Below are positions 25,350-34,398 of a DNA stretch of 64,000 bases, in pieces (positions within the stretch are counted from its first letter, which is position 1; each line of letters opens with the position of its first letter). The position numbers and the translations under genes are program-made. Source of the stretch: CAWAND01 sp963783335 (GTDB taxonomy: Bacteria > Chloroflexota > Anaerolineae > Anaerolineales > E44-bin32); the NCBI GenBank assembly GCA_963783335.1, contig CAWAND010000010.1, positions 558,001 through 622,000 on the forward strand. Direction: 5' to 3'. Under the pieces are notes generated by a model. The model searched no databases, had not been told where the DNA came from, and worked only from the letters and a program-made list of their open reading frames with translations.

Positions 25350-26008
25350 CTCGTACTCGCGTGCTGCTGGTAGACGATCACGAAGTCGTCCGCCTGGGTT
25401 TGATGACCCTGATCGATGATCAGGATGACTTGGAAGTTGTCGGGGAAGCCGGCACGGCGGCTGAGGCAGTCAGAAAAGTGGGGCAGCTTCGCCCCAACGT
25501 GGTGCTGATGGACATCCGGATACCTGGGGAAGGCGGGATCGAGGCCACGCGGCAAGTCACCAGCAAGTTTCCTGAAACCAAGGTTGTTATGCTCACATCC
25601 TTCGCCGATGATGAGCTTGTGTTCCGCGCCATCCGCGCCGGCGCCGCAGGCTATGTGCTCAAACAGATCGGCAACGAAGAACTCTTACGCGCAATAAGGG
25701 CGGCGGCGGCCGGAGAAGCTCTCCTGGACAGCTCGACCACCGCTCGCCTCCTCGCGCATGTCCGTGATCTCGAGCAGAAGGCGGACGATGATGCCTTCAG
25801 GGATTTGTCGGTGAGAGAATTGGACGTCCTTGCGGAAGTCTCTCGTGGCAAAAGCAACGCCGAGATCGGTGCCAGCCTGAACCTGAGTGAAAAGACCGTT
25901 CGCAACTACATCAGCACCGTGTTGGGCAAGCTCAACCTCAGCAATCGGGTGGAATTGGCGACCTATGCCGTCCAGCATCACCTGTCAGATAGACAGCGGC
26001 GCGATTGA
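25346..26008 (+). CDS. NarL/FixJ-family response regulator
   Basis: A 220-residue intact regulator: receiver domain with VDDHEVVRLG acidic pocket, phosphoacceptor VLMDIRIPG and the conserved Lys in YVLKQIG; then a LuxR-type HTH (LSVRELDVLAEVSRGKSNAEIG ... TVRNYISTVLGKLNL). It is translationally coupled to the kinase at 23946, so the two form a standard two-component pair. A perfect terminator follows. Confidence 0.93.
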   Translation: MTRTRVLLVDDHEVVRLGLMTLIDDQDDLEVVGEAGTAAEAVRKVGQLRPNVVLMDIRIPGEGGIEATRQVTSKFPETKVVMLTSFADDELVFRAIRAGAAGYVLKQIGNEELLRAIRAAAAGEALLDSSTTARLLAHVRDLEQKADDDAFRDLSVRELDVLAEVSRGKSNAEIGASLNLSEKTVRNYISTVLGKLNLSNRVELATYAVQHHLSDRQRRD

Positions 26009-26043
26009 GATTCACCCCAACCAGTTGATGATGTCAAATGTGA

Positions 26044-26080
26044 ACGGGCGGCGAGAAGATCTCGCCGCCCGTTTTGTTTT
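26044..26080 (+). terminator. Strong intrinsic terminator after the two-component pair
   Basis: A 13-bp perfect stem (26044-26056 with 26060-26072, 3-base loop) followed by TTTTGTTTT. Confidence 0.93.
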
Positions 26081-26106
26081 CTACCGAGGTTCGTCTTGAA
26101 CCAGCT

Positions 26107-26712
26107 TCAGTCACCTGCCGCCGGAGAAGGCTGAGGAGCCTGGCGATACTGCCGCTCATGCTCCTCCGAAGCGTGCCACGGGGTTCCGATAGCGGGGAGC
26201 AAGAAGTAGTCCGCCCCGATATGTCCGGCGACCTTCCATGCCAAGATGAGGCCCACCGAAATCACAAACAGCATCGGATTGGTGCTTGCCGATCCGGCCA
26301 TCATGTAGTTCCAGTTCATCAAGCCGCCGAAGAACGCCGCCACCCCTGTGAATGCTCCGAGGATCAATGCGACTCCTACCAGGAATTCCCCGTAGGCAAT
26401 GAGCTTAGCAAACCACGTGTAAGCCCCAGCGTTCAGGAGCATGGTCAAGAAGTCACGATACCAGCCGAAAGCGATCGCTGGCCGACCCGTGTCGGGAATG
26501 GCGATCGCGTGCTGCCAATACCCCTGCAAGGCAGAGCCACCGCCAACCCAGGCTGCCTCGGACAACTTGTGCCAACCGGCTTCCAACCACTGGTAGCCAA
26601 CCCAGATTCTCAGGACCAACCACACCCAGCCCATACGCGGGTCGTTGAGCACAGTCTTTACAACTTCAGGATCCGTTACCAATCGACCTCTTCGAGTTCT
26701 AATTGCGTTCAC
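26107..26712 (-). CDS. DoxX-family membrane protein
   Basis: A 201-residue integral membrane protein of the DoxX/DoxD group. Four hydrophobic helices carry the family features RIWVGYQWLEAGWHK, KLIAYGEFLVGVALILG and a Trp/Tyr-rich region (GLMNWNYMMAG). DoxD-type proteins are linked to thiosulfate:quinone oxidoreductase or to membrane redox stress proteins, but the family is broad. GTG 26712 was chosen because AGGAGG lies five bases upstream. Confidence 0.83.
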   Translation of the reverse strand: MNAIRTRRGRLVTDPEVVKTVLNDPRMGWVWLVLRIWVGYQWLEAGWHKLSEAAWVGGGSALQGYWQHAIAIPDTGRPAIAFGWYRDFLTMLLNAGAYTWFAKLIAYGEFLVGVALILGAFTGVAAFFGGLMNWNYMMAGSASTNPMLFVISVGLILAWKVAGHIGADYFLLPAIGTPWHASEEHERQYRQAPQPSPAAGD

Positions 26713-26803
26713 AATTGCCTCCTGTTCTATCCCCACCCGGCCAATACCACCGGAGATCGGATGTATCTGCAGCTGGAATTATCTCTGGTTCCCACTCCCC
26801 TTC

Positions 26804-26844
26804 GTAGGGGCACATGACCCCAATCGGGTAGGGACACACGACCC
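26804..26844. repeat. Two imperfect 17-bp direct repeats
   Basis: GTAGGGGCACATGACCC (26804-26820) and GTAGGGACACACGACCC (26828-26844) match at 15 of 17 positions with a 24-bp period. They lie in the gap upstream of doxX. Their role is unknown. Confidence 0.4.
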
Positions 26845-26984
26845 TCTTGAAGTTAGGGGCAGCTGAGAGAAGCTTCGCTTGATGGTTGGCCCAGGAGGTT
26901 GATTAGGGGCCTGCTAGCATTGGAAACCCCGTCCGATGCTCGAACGTGTATCCCAATGTAGGCCACAAGAAGTCCGAACCAGAC

Positions 26985-27947
26985 TCAGCGTCGCAAGCAA
27001 GTCCCACACGACCTGCAGAACTTGTCCTGTGGTCCTGCTTGAGTACCGCATTCGTGACAGAAAAACGGGCCCGAATCTGCCAACTTCTTTTCCGGGGACG
27101 ACACAGGCGGTTCGGGAGACCTTGACCTGGATCGGTGACGTCTACGAGGTGAACGCTCCTTGGGGGGAGTCCGCCAGACTCTGAAATAGAGCGTGCTGAT
27201 GACGACAACCAGGATCACCACCAGCCCGACAGCAACCCACGTCACAATCTGGCTTGGTTCGGGAGCGCTGCCCGCGATTGGCTCCGTGGAGCTGGGAAGC
27301 GGGGTTTGTTGGAGCGAGTCTACAGTTAGCCCTTCCCCGACCTTGGTGTAGCTGACCTGGATCGTCCGCTGATCGGACACCCCAACCGATCCCAAACTGA
27401 GCTGCTTGTAGGTCAGGCCGTACTCCCCAACAACCTCTTGCGTCGACGGCGGGCTGAGTGTCAGATCGGTGATTCCCGGCGGATCCTGGACTTCAATCGA
27501 AAGTGATGGGATCGCCAGGCCTCCGGGCCACTGGAAATCGAATGAGCGCTTGGGGCCGTTGAGCTGAAGATCCTGATAGAATTCGAGCCAAACCAACTGA
27601 CTGGTCACCTGCAGATTAACCATCGCCCGGCCGGATTCCTGCTCCAGTCTGTAGTCAACATCCACCAACCGCCCATCGGCATCCCCCTGTGCCACGGCGT
27701 TCGGTTGGACGCCAGCAGGAATTGGCAGGCTCACACTCACCGGAAACTGTGCGTCCGAAGGCAGGTTGGCGCGGTAGATGACGAGCATCGCCGGCTTGTC
27801 GAACTCAGGCCATAGGGCGATATCCAGACTGTCGAAGGTTGTGGACGATTGGGCATGCGCCCGCATCATGGGCAGGGACAACCACACACTCCCCGCCGCA
27901 ACAAAGCACATCGCCATCCATCTGATGGACCGCTTGGCCGATTTCAT
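26985..27947 (-). CDS. Exported membrane protein with C-terminal zinc ribbon
   Basis: A 320-residue protein: signal peptide (cleavage near AHA-QSS), an extracytoplasmic beta-rich domain of about 200 residues, one transmembrane helix (near 235-255), a basic Arg/Ser-rich linker, and a cytoplasmic double-CXXC zinc ribbon (CHECG and CRSCG) at the very end. No family with known function is recognised. The zinc-ribbon tail recalls the CcmI-like protein at 6488. The start at 27947 is chosen for the signal peptide; no strong ribosome-binding site is present. Confidence 0.65.
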   Translation of the reverse strand: MKSAKRSIRWMAMCFVAAGSVWLSLPMMRAHAQSSTTFDSLDIALWPEFDKPAMLVIYRANLPSDAQFPVSVSLPIPAGVQPNAVAQGDADGRLVDVDYRLEQESGRAMVNLQVTSQLVWLEFYQDLQLNGPKRSFDFQWPGGLAIPSLSIEVQDPPGITDLTLSPPSTQEVVGEYGLTYKQLSLGSVGVSDQRTIQVSYTKVGEGLTVDSLQQTPLPSSTEPIAGSAPEPSQIVTWVAVGLVVILVVVISTLYFRVWRTPPKERSPRRRHRSRSRSPEPPVSSPEKKLADSGPFFCHECGTQAGPQDKFCRSCGTCLRR

Positions 27948-28080
27948 ATTGATCAATGGAAACCTCACCCGATGGGCTGGCAGACACCGAGAGGTCAAAA
28001 CAACCATCTTGATCGGTTATTCTACTTTCGATGGCCGCCATCAGCAACGGCGAAGGCAAGTGCATCTTTTTGCCGGGCTG

Positions 28081-28086
28081 TATAAT
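28081..28086 (+). promoter_or_regulatory. Consensus -10 box for the RNase D gene
   Basis: A perfect TATAAT ends 10 bases before ATG 28097. It overlaps the alternative ATG at 28085, which therefore cannot be the start if this promoter is used. The transcript would have a leader of only a few bases. No good -35 is seen. Confidence 0.5.
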
Positions 28087-28096
28087 GGGTTCTCTT

Positions 28097-29227
28097 ATGA
28101 CCACGCCATCCCTACCCCCACCCCATCTCATCCAGTCTTCCGAAGAATTGATCACCCTGGTCCAACGTCTGGAGGCCTGCGACCGGATTGCCGTTGATAC
28201 CGAGTCCAACAGCTTGTTCGCCTACCAGGAACGGGTATGCCTGATCCAGTTCTCAATTCCGGGGCACGATGCGCTGGTTGACCCTCTGGCTATCGATGAC
28301 CTGAGTTCTCTCGCCCCAATCTTCTCCAGCCCTCGCATCGAAAAGATTCTTCACGCTGCCGAATACGACGTCATGTGCCTCAAGCGTGATTTCGACTTCG
28401 AATTCGATGCCTTGTTTGATACCTATCACGCGGCTCGCATACTGGGCTGGAAGAAACCCGGATTGGGCAACATCTTAGAAGATGCATTTGGCGTCAAACT
28501 CAATAAGCGCTATCAACGCGCAAATTGGGGCAAGCGGCCCCTCGAGCCCGAGATGCACGATTACGCTCGGTTCGATACACACTACCTGATTTCCCTGCGA
28601 GATCGCCTGGCGGAAGAGCTCCAAGCTGGTGGCCACTGGGAAGAAGCCCAAGAGCTGTTTCAACTGCTCAACCAGACCCCCCCAGCGACTTCCAGCTACG
28701 ATCCCCAAGGATTCTGGAGCATCGGCAATGCCCATCGACTGAACGGGAAAAACGCCGCAATCTTGAGAGAGCTCTATCTTTGGAGAGAAGAAGAGGCGGC
28801 TCGCCAGGATCGACCGCCCTTCAAGATTGTGGGAGACAAAGGCCTACTGGCTGTACTGGAAGCCAACCCGGTCAGTCTGGACCAGATCGAAGCGATCGAC
28901 AAACTCTCCAAGCGCCAGGTTCAGCGGTACGGGCAGGCGCTGCTCGAAGCCACGGCGCGCGGTCGTCACGCCCCCAAGCCCCATCAGACCAGGACACGGC
29001 GTGTTGACCAGGCGACCCGCGATCGATACGAAAGCCTGCGCAAGTGGCGCAAGGAAACCGCCAAACGACGACAGATCGAATCGGACGTGGTTCTTCCGCG
29101 CGATTTCCTTTGGGAGATCGCCCGTAAGAAGCCTTCTAATCTTGCTGCTCTGCGCGAAATCCTGGCGCCGCTTCCTTGGCGGTTTGAGGCCTATGGCGAA
29201 GCAATCCTTGAGACTCTGCGTTCCTAG
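28097..29227 (+). CDS. rnd: Ribonuclease D
   Basis: A 376-residue 3'-5' exoribonuclease for tRNA and structured RNA processing. The DEDDy exonuclease motifs are AVDTESNSLF, HAAEYDVMCL and YARFDTHYL. Two HRDC-like helical domains fill the C-terminal half. The downstream beta-CASP nuclease gene begins 19 bp later, so two RNA-processing enzymes are probably co-transcribed. Confidence 0.92.
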   Translation: MTTPSLPPPHLIQSSEELITLVQRLEACDRIAVDTESNSLFAYQERVCLIQFSIPGHDALVDPLAIDDLSSLAPIFSSPRIEKILHAAEYDVMCLKRDFDFEFDALFDTYHAARILGWKKPGLGNILEDAFGVKLNKRYQRANWGKRPLEPEMHDYARFDTHYLISLRDRLAEELQAGGHWEEAQELFQLLNQTPPATSSYDPQGFWSIGNAHRLNGKNAAILRELYLWREEEAARQDRPPFKIVGDKGLLAVLEANPVSLDQIEAIDKLSKRQVQRYGQALLEATARGRHAPKPHQTRTRRVDQATRDRYESLRKWRKETAKRRQIESDVVLPRDFLWEIARKKPSNLAALREILAPLPWRFEAYGEAILETLRS

Positions 29228-29245
29228 CCTGACTAAGAGGTGAAC

Positions 29246-30643
29246 ATGAAGATCGGTTTTCACGGTGCCGCACAGACTGTCACTGGCTCCCGCCACCTGC
29301 TCCACATCAACGGGCATCAACTCCTGCTTGATTGCGGTCTCTACCAGGGACACCGGAAGGACACCTACAGCCGCAATCGCGACTTCCCCTTCGACCCTGC
29401 CGGCGTAGATGCGGTGATCCTCTCGCATGCCCACATTGATCACTCCGGGAATCTGCCAAACCTGGTGGGCCAAGGCTACGGGGGGCCGATCCATGCCACA
29501 TACGCCACCCGGGGCATGACCGACATGATGACAAGGGACGCCGGGCACATACAAGAAGAGGACGCTGCCTACATCAATAAGAAACGGCGCCGCAAAGGGC
29601 AAGAGCCGATCGAACCTTTGTACACAGCTGCCGATGCAGAGAGAGCCACCAGGCAGCTAGCCGGTCATGCTTACGACGAGATATTCGAGCCGATTCCAGG
29701 TGTTCAGGCACGCTTCGTCGAAGCGGGCCACATCCTCGGGTCCGCCGGGGTCGTACTTGACATTGATGATGAGGGACACAAGATTCGACTGATGTTTTCG
29801 GGCGATATCGGCCGCGTGGGACTGCCGCTGTTGAGAGATCCCGTCCTACCTGACGCGGTCGATTATCTGATTATGGAATGCACATACGGCGACCGCCTGC
29901 ATGACGCCCCCGACAAAGCTTACGAGGCGCTGCATGAGGTCGCCAGCCAGACGTTCAAGAGGGGGGGCAAGCTGATCATTCCCGCCTTTGCGGTTGGGCG
30001 TACCCAGAGTCTGGTCTTTTACCTGCATCAGATGATCGAGCGCAACGAGCTGCCCAGCATTCCGGTCTTCGTTGACAGCCCATTGGCCATCAATGTCACC
30101 GCCTTGTACCGGGAACATCCGGAATGTTTCGATGAGGAGACACGCGAGTTCATTCTTCAGGATCCCCACGGCGCTGCTCTTGGATTCGATCACCTCAAGT
30201 ACACCCTCAGCGTTGAAGACAGCAAGGCCATCAACGAAACCCAGGGGCCGGCGGTCATCATCTCCGCTTCCGGAATGGCTGAGGTTGGTCGAATCCTCCA
30301 TCACTTGAAAAACAACATTGAGAATCCAAGAAACACCGTGCTGATCACTTCCTGGATGGCGCCTCACACTCTGGGCAGGCGGCTGGCGGAAGGCGCCTCA
30401 GAAGTCCGCATCTTCGGGGAGAATTACAAAGTCAAGGCACGCATCGCCTCAATCGACGGATTGTCTGCCCATGCCGATCAGACAGCTCTGTTGAAGTACG
30501 CCAAGGCGACGGCCGACAGCCTCAAGCATGTCTTCCTTGTCCACGGGGAATCCGAACCAGCGGCGGCTCTAACCGAGAAGATGGCGGCTTCCGGCATCGA
30601 TCAAGTCACTTATCCGGCACTCAATCAAGAAGTGGAGATCTGA
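29246..30643 (+). CDS. Beta-CASP metallo-beta-lactamase fold nuclease
   Basis: A 465-residue protein of the CPSF73/YsdC-like beta-CASP family, RNA endo- or exonucleases with two zinc ions. Motifs are the HAHIDHSGNLP metal site, MFSGDIGR, the beta-CASP block with SASGMAEVGRILHHL, and the terminal VHGE. ATG 29246 is preceded by GAGGTG; the GTG two codons earlier is unlikely. Probably acts in RNA decay or processing. Confidence 0.9.
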   Translation: MKIGFHGAAQTVTGSRHLLHINGHQLLLDCGLYQGHRKDTYSRNRDFPFDPAGVDAVILSHAHIDHSGNLPNLVGQGYGGPIHATYATRGMTDMMTRDAGHIQEEDAAYINKKRRRKGQEPIEPLYTAADAERATRQLAGHAYDEIFEPIPGVQARFVEAGHILGSAGVVLDIDDEGHKIRLMFSGDIGRVGLPLLRDPVLPDAVDYLIMECTYGDRLHDAPDKAYEALHEVASQTFKRGGKLIIPAFAVGRTQSLVFYLHQMIERNELPSIPVFVDSPLAINVTALYREHPECFDEETREFILQDPHGAALGFDHLKYTLSVEDSKAINETQGPAVIISASGMAEVGRILHHLKNNIENPRNTVLITSWMAPHTLGRRLAEGASEVRIFGENYKVKARIASIDGLSAHADQTALLKYAKATADSLKHVFLVHGESEPAAALTEKMAASGIDQVTYPALNQEVEI

Positions 30644-30673
30644 TACACGTTGTCACGATGACCTGTCCAGCAT

Positions 30674-30701
30674 TTGATGCCCCCGCCTCGCCGGGTATAA
30701 T
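30674..30701 (+). promoter_or_regulatory. Promoter of tRNA-Ser
   Basis: TTGATG (30674-30679), 16-bp spacer, and perfect TATAAT (30696-30701), just ahead of the tRNA at 30710. Confidence 0.75.
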
Positions 30702-30709
30702 CTTCGCTT

Positions 30710-30800
<91 letters not shown>

Positions 30801-30851
30801 TAACCAGCGGCCGAGATCACCACAGGATTGGGCCGATGGCCTTATCGACGA

Positions 30852-30877
30852 AAGAGCCTGCCTGACGGCAGGCTCTT
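30852..30877. terminator. Hairpin between tRNA-Ser and pepF
   Basis: An 11-bp perfect stem (AAGAGCCTGCC with GGCAGGCTCTT, loop TGAC) lies between the plus-strand tRNA and the 3' end of minus-strand pepF. T-runs are short on both sides, so it may act as a modest bidirectional terminator. Confidence 0.55.
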
Positions 30878-30911
30878 CGCGTGTTGGGTTTCGGTCCAAC
30901 TTCGTTGAGGT

Positions 30912-32681
30912 CTAGATTGACTTTAGTTCTTCGACGGATTTGCGAAGCACATCAAATCCACCCTGCCAGAAATCTCTTGAGTGCATATCGATTCCGGCCC
31001 GGGCCAGGATGGTCTCCGGAGAAGCCGATCCACCGGCCTTAAGGATGTCCAAGTATCGGGGCTTGAAGGAGTCACCCTCCTCCCTGAACTGCTGGTAAAG
31101 AGACAGCACCAGGAGCTGGCCGAACGCGTAAGCGTAGACGTAGAAGGGGCTGAAGTAGAAATGGGGGATGGCAGCCCATTCAGCCTTGAACTCCTCGTTC
31201 AAGATGAGACTATCGCCGAACTGCTCCTGAAGATTGGCCCAGTAGATCCCCGACAAATCGTCCACCGAGGCGCCTTGTTTGATGGCATCATGGGCATCCC
31301 GCTCGAAGACCGCAAAATAGGCCTGGCGCATGATCGTGGCGTAGTTGCCATCCATCTGCCGGATGAGAAGGTCGCGCTTCAATCCCGGATCGGGGTCCCG
31401 ACTCAGCAATTGGTCAAGCACCAACATCTCGCCAAAGGTGGAGGCGGTCTCGGCCAGGGGAAGCGACGCATCCTGCGTCACCGCCTGATGATCGGCAGCC
31501 AAGAGTGAATGAACCGCATGGCCGAGTTCATGTGCCAGGGTCAGGACATCTTCGGCCTTCCCCTGATAGTTGGTGAGAACCCACGGCGTCAGACTCGGTT
31601 CAATGGTGGCGCAGAAGGCTCCCGATCTCTTGCCCTTCCTGACTTGACTGTCGAGATGGTGCTCCTGAAAGACCCTGGTCGCCAAATCGGCCAACTGCGG
31701 ATGGAAAGCGGCGAAACTTTCCAGCGTCAGCTGTCCTGCTTCGCCAAAGGAGTAGCTGCTCTCTTCCTGAGCCACGGGAGCATAGATATCGTATCTTCGG
31801 AGCTGCTTCATCCCAAGCCAATCACCCTTGAGGCGGAAGTAGTCCTGAAAGACGCCGGCGTTGGCGCGGCACACGTCCAGCAGCATTTCGGTCACGTCAT
31901 CCGGAATATCATTGGCCAGGTTTCGGACGGAAATTGGGCTGGAGAAACCACGAAGTTCGACGTTCTCGCTGTACCAGTCCCGAGCGACGTACTGATAGAA
32001 CTGGCCAAGGATGGGGGTCTCGTGTCCATAGACTTTGAAGAGTGACTGATAAGCAGCCTTGCGGACTTCTGCCTTCGGGCTGCGGGCATACATCATCACA
32101 CCATCCCGGCTCAACTCTTTCGTTTCGCCGTCCACCTCCAACTCGAAAACAAAGCGGTTGGTTATGGCAGTGTAGATGGTGACCAGGGCACTCACCCCAT
32201 TGACATCCTTGAGATTGACGATCTTCTCTTCGGGCTCACTCAGGGTATAGGGAGACTGCAGCCGCATGGCTTCCAGCCAATAGCGGAAATCGCCGGCTTC
32301 TTCCAGCAACCTTTCAGCCGCCTTGGACGAAAGGCCTTTCCACCACAACTTGAAGAACAATGTGCGGTTCTCAACTTCCGCCGACCGCTGACGGTTGGCG
32401 GCCAGGAACGCTTGCGTCCGCTGATCCTGTGTGTCCTCTGAGAACTTCAAGCTGGCGTAGCCGGCCAGCCGCGACAGGCTGCAGATCAAGGCATCGTAGT
32501 CGGCCAGAAGCTGGCGAAACGCATCGGGAGAGATGTCTTCGGATAAACGGGGCCGATAGCCTTCAAACTGGGCCACTTCCGCTTCAAGCGCCTCAATCGC
32601 CTCTCCAACCCGCGGTGAATCTAGGGCCGAAAAGAGCTCGTCCAGGCTCCACATTTCTTGTTCGAATGCTGGGGTCTCCAT
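30912..32681 (-). CDS. pepF: Oligoendopeptidase F (M3 family)
   Basis: A 589-residue cytoplasmic zinc metallopeptidase degrading short peptides. The HEXXH zinc site appears as LAHELGHAVHSLLA in the C-terminal half, with the third ligand in AETASTFGEM. Length fits PepF. ATG 32681 is set by the AGGAGA site; a longer frame reaching 32927 is a read-through across the ychF 3' end. It starts 17 bp after ychF, suggesting an operon. Confidence 0.93.
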   Translation of the reverse strand: METPAFEQEMWSLDELFSALDSPRVGEAIEALEAEVAQFEGYRPRLSEDISPDAFRQLLADYDALICSLSRLAGYASLKFSEDTQDQRTQAFLAANRQRSAEVENRTLFFKLWWKGLSSKAAERLLEEAGDFRYWLEAMRLQSPYTLSEPEEKIVNLKDVNGVSALVTIYTAITNRFVFELEVDGETKELSRDGVMMYARSPKAEVRKAAYQSLFKVYGHETPILGQFYQYVARDWYSENVELRGFSSPISVRNLANDIPDDVTEMLLDVCRANAGVFQDYFRLKGDWLGMKQLRRYDIYAPVAQEESSYSFGEAGQLTLESFAAFHPQLADLATRVFQEHHLDSQVRKGKRSGAFCATIEPSLTPWVLTNYQGKAEDVLTLAHELGHAVHSLLAADHQAVTQDASLPLAETASTFGEMLVLDQLLSRDPDPGLKRDLLIRQMDGNYATIMRQAYFAVFERDAHDAIKQGASVDDLSGIYWANLQEQFGDSLILNEEFKAEWAAIPHFYFSPFYVYAYAFGQLLVLSLYQQFREEGDSFKPRYLDILKAGGSASPETILARAGIDMHSRDFWQGGFDVLRKSVEELKSI

Positions 32682-32697
32682 CGCTATCTCCTGTCGA

Positions 32698-33765
32698 TCA
32701 CACGTTGAATCGCACGTGGAGGATATCGCCATCCTGCACGGCGTAGTCCTTACCTTGAACGCGAAGCTTCCCGGCATCGCGCGACTGCGACCAGCCGCCC
32801 AGGTCGAGCAGCTCTTCCCAACCGATGACTTCGGCGCGTATGAAGCCGCGGGCCAGATCCGAGTGAATGGCTCCGGCGGCATCCAGCGCCTTGGCATCCG
32901 CAGCCACGGTCCACGCCCGCACCTCATCCTCTCCGACAGTGAAAAAGGAGATCAGATCAAGCAGCGCGTATGATGCCTGCAGAACCCGGACGCGGCCTGG
33001 CGCCTGGATGCCGTACTCATCCAAGTAGACACGCATCTCGTCGGGCGGCATATGGGCGATGTCCATCTCCAGCTTCCCCTGCAAAGGGAGAACGTCGACT
33101 CCCGGCCCGAGGTCCCCCAGATCAGGCGCCATCTGGCCTTCCCCAAGGTTGACCACGACCAGGCTGGGTTTGCGTGTCAGCAGCCCGAATCCAGATAGCA
33201 GCCTGTCTTCTTCACCTGTCAAGTTCAATTCACGCAGCGGCTTGTCGTCCCCCAACGCCGCTTGCAGCCGTTCAAAGACAACTATCTCCCTCGCCACCAG
33301 CGACTTGTCCCGACCACCTCGCTTGTGCTCTTCCTGCAGTTTGGTCAGCCGACGTTCTACGGCCAACATGTCATTGAGCATCAATTCATCGTGGAGCTCG
33401 GCTTGGTCTCTCACCGGGTCAACCGAGCCTTTGCTGTGCGGGACACTCGGGTCCTCGAAGGCGCGCACGACCTGTACCAACCCATCCATCTGCTGCATCT
33501 GGTTGAGCACTGGTCCCGGGAGGCCCGCCTGAGCGACATCGGCCTTCATGCCCCCGATATCTGCATAGGTCACCTTGGCATAGGTTGTCTTGTGGGGTTG
33601 GAAGAGATCACTCAGTCTGTCGACGCGCGGATCAGGAACATCGACCACTGCGGTATGGATCTCCTGGGTGGGCGACAGGGTACCCACGGGTTGGTCGGCA
33701 CCAGTGAGCGCGTTGAAGACGGTTGTTTTGCCTGCGGCCGGAAGGCCGATAATGCCTAATCTCAT
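32698..33765 (-). CDS. ychF: YchF/OLA1-family P-loop ATPase
   Basis: A 355-residue Obg-superfamily nucleotide hydrolase associated with ribosomes and stress responses. It has the P-loop GLPAAGKTT, G3-like YADIGGMK, the NXXE motif (NLGE) typical of ATP-preferring YchF, and a C-terminal TGS domain with LRVQGKDYAVQDGDI. The P-loop is unusual: family members normally read GLPNVGKST. First gene of the ychF-pepF pair. Confidence 0.9.
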   Translation of the reverse strand: MRLGIIGLPAAGKTTVFNALTGADQPVGTLSPTQEIHTAVVDVPDPRVDRLSDLFQPHKTTYAKVTYADIGGMKADVAQAGLPGPVLNQMQQMDGLVQVVRAFEDPSVPHSKGSVDPVRDQAELHDELMLNDMLAVERRLTKLQEEHKRGGRDKSLVAREIVVFERLQAALGDDKPLRELNLTGEEDRLLSGFGLLTRKPSLVVVNLGEGQMAPDLGDLGPGVDVLPLQGKLEMDIAHMPPDEMRVYLDEYGIQAPGRVRVLQASYALLDLISFFTVGEDEVRAWTVAADAKALDAAGAIHSDLARGFIRAEVIGWEELLDLGGWSQSRDAGKLRVQGKDYAVQDGDILHVRFNV

Positions 33766-33780
33766 GGGATGAACAAAACA

Positions 33781-33800
33781 CTCCCGCAGCCACGCGGGAG
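33781..33800 (-). terminator. Hairpin with T-rich tail in the ychF leader
   Basis: CTCCCGC and GCGGGAG form a 7-bp stem around a 6-base loop. On the minus strand TGTTTTGTTC follows, 16 bp before the ychF start. No minus-strand gene lies directly upstream, so it could be a leader attenuator or a barrier to antisense transcription. Confidence 0.45.
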
Positions 33801-33808
33801 TTCGGAGC

Positions 33809-33837
33809 TTGACCAGCCGCGAGCGTTTGAATATACT
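33809..33837 (+). promoter_or_regulatory. Promoter of tRNA-Leu
   Basis: TTGACC (33809-33814), 17-bp spacer, TATACT (33832-33837), ending 12 bp before the tRNA. A near-consensus sigma70-type promoter. Confidence 0.8.
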
Positions 33838-33849
33838 TCCTTCGACCCA

Positions 33850-33931
33850 GCCGAAGTGGCGGAATTGGCAGACGCGCGCGACTCAAAATCGCGTTCCTTC
33901 GGGAGTGTGGGTTCGACTCCCACCTTCGGCA
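33850..33931 (+). tRNA. tRNA-Leu (anticodon CAA)
   Basis: An 82-nt tRNA with a long variable arm. The acceptor stem is GCCGAAG/CTTCGGC, the D arm is TGGCGGAATTGGCAGACGC, the anticodon loop is CTCAAAA giving CAA (codon UUG), and the T arm contains GGTTCGACTCC. Unlike the tRNA-Ser, the CCA end is not encoded, so it needs the CCA-adding enzyme. Confidence 0.94.
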
Positions 33932-34038
33932 TCGCAAGATTATAGCATAGCGCCGGCCCCGAGCATCTTCGGGGCCGTGTGTTGCAGTCCCCCCCTGTCT
34001 GTGGCACAATCCCTCGACCCGTTGTCCCGTGAGATGTG

Positions 34039-34398
34039 ATGAATTCTACGCCTGTTCGTGTCCTGATCGCGCTTGTTCTTGGCCTGGCCCTCGGCCTGGT
34101 TTACGGCTGGCTTGTCCAGCCGGTAACCTATGTGGAGACCACGCCCAATTCGTTGCGAGCGGACTATCGGGCCGACTACGTTCTGATGGTAGCGGAGGCT
34201 TACAGCGGCCCGCAATCACTGGAAACCGTTCAGCGACGATTGGCAAGTTTGGGGCCCGAACCGGCGATTGAGATCGTTCAGCAGGCGCAGGACTACGCCC
34301 GCAAGAATCACTTCAGCCAGCAGGATCTGCAGCGGCTTTCAACCCTGGCGAAGGCTGTTGCAGCGCTGCCGTCGGCTCCCGATATCGGCGGCCCATGA
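34039..34398 (+). CDS. Single-pass membrane protein, paralogue of the next gene
   Basis: A 119-residue protein of unknown function: an N-terminal transmembrane helix (about 8-28), then the conserved stretch VQPVTYVETTPNSLRADYRADYVLMVAEAY and a helical C-terminus. The same pattern (VNPVEYVDSAPNSLREPYRENY) starts the next protein, so the pair arose by duplication. The stop overlaps the next start (ATGA). Confidence 0.7.
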   Translation: MNSTPVRVLIALVLGLALGLVYGWLVQPVTYVETTPNSLRADYRADYVLMVAEAYSGPQSLETVQRRLASLGPEPAIEIVQQAQDYARKNHFSQQDLQRLSTLAKAVAALPSAPDIGGP

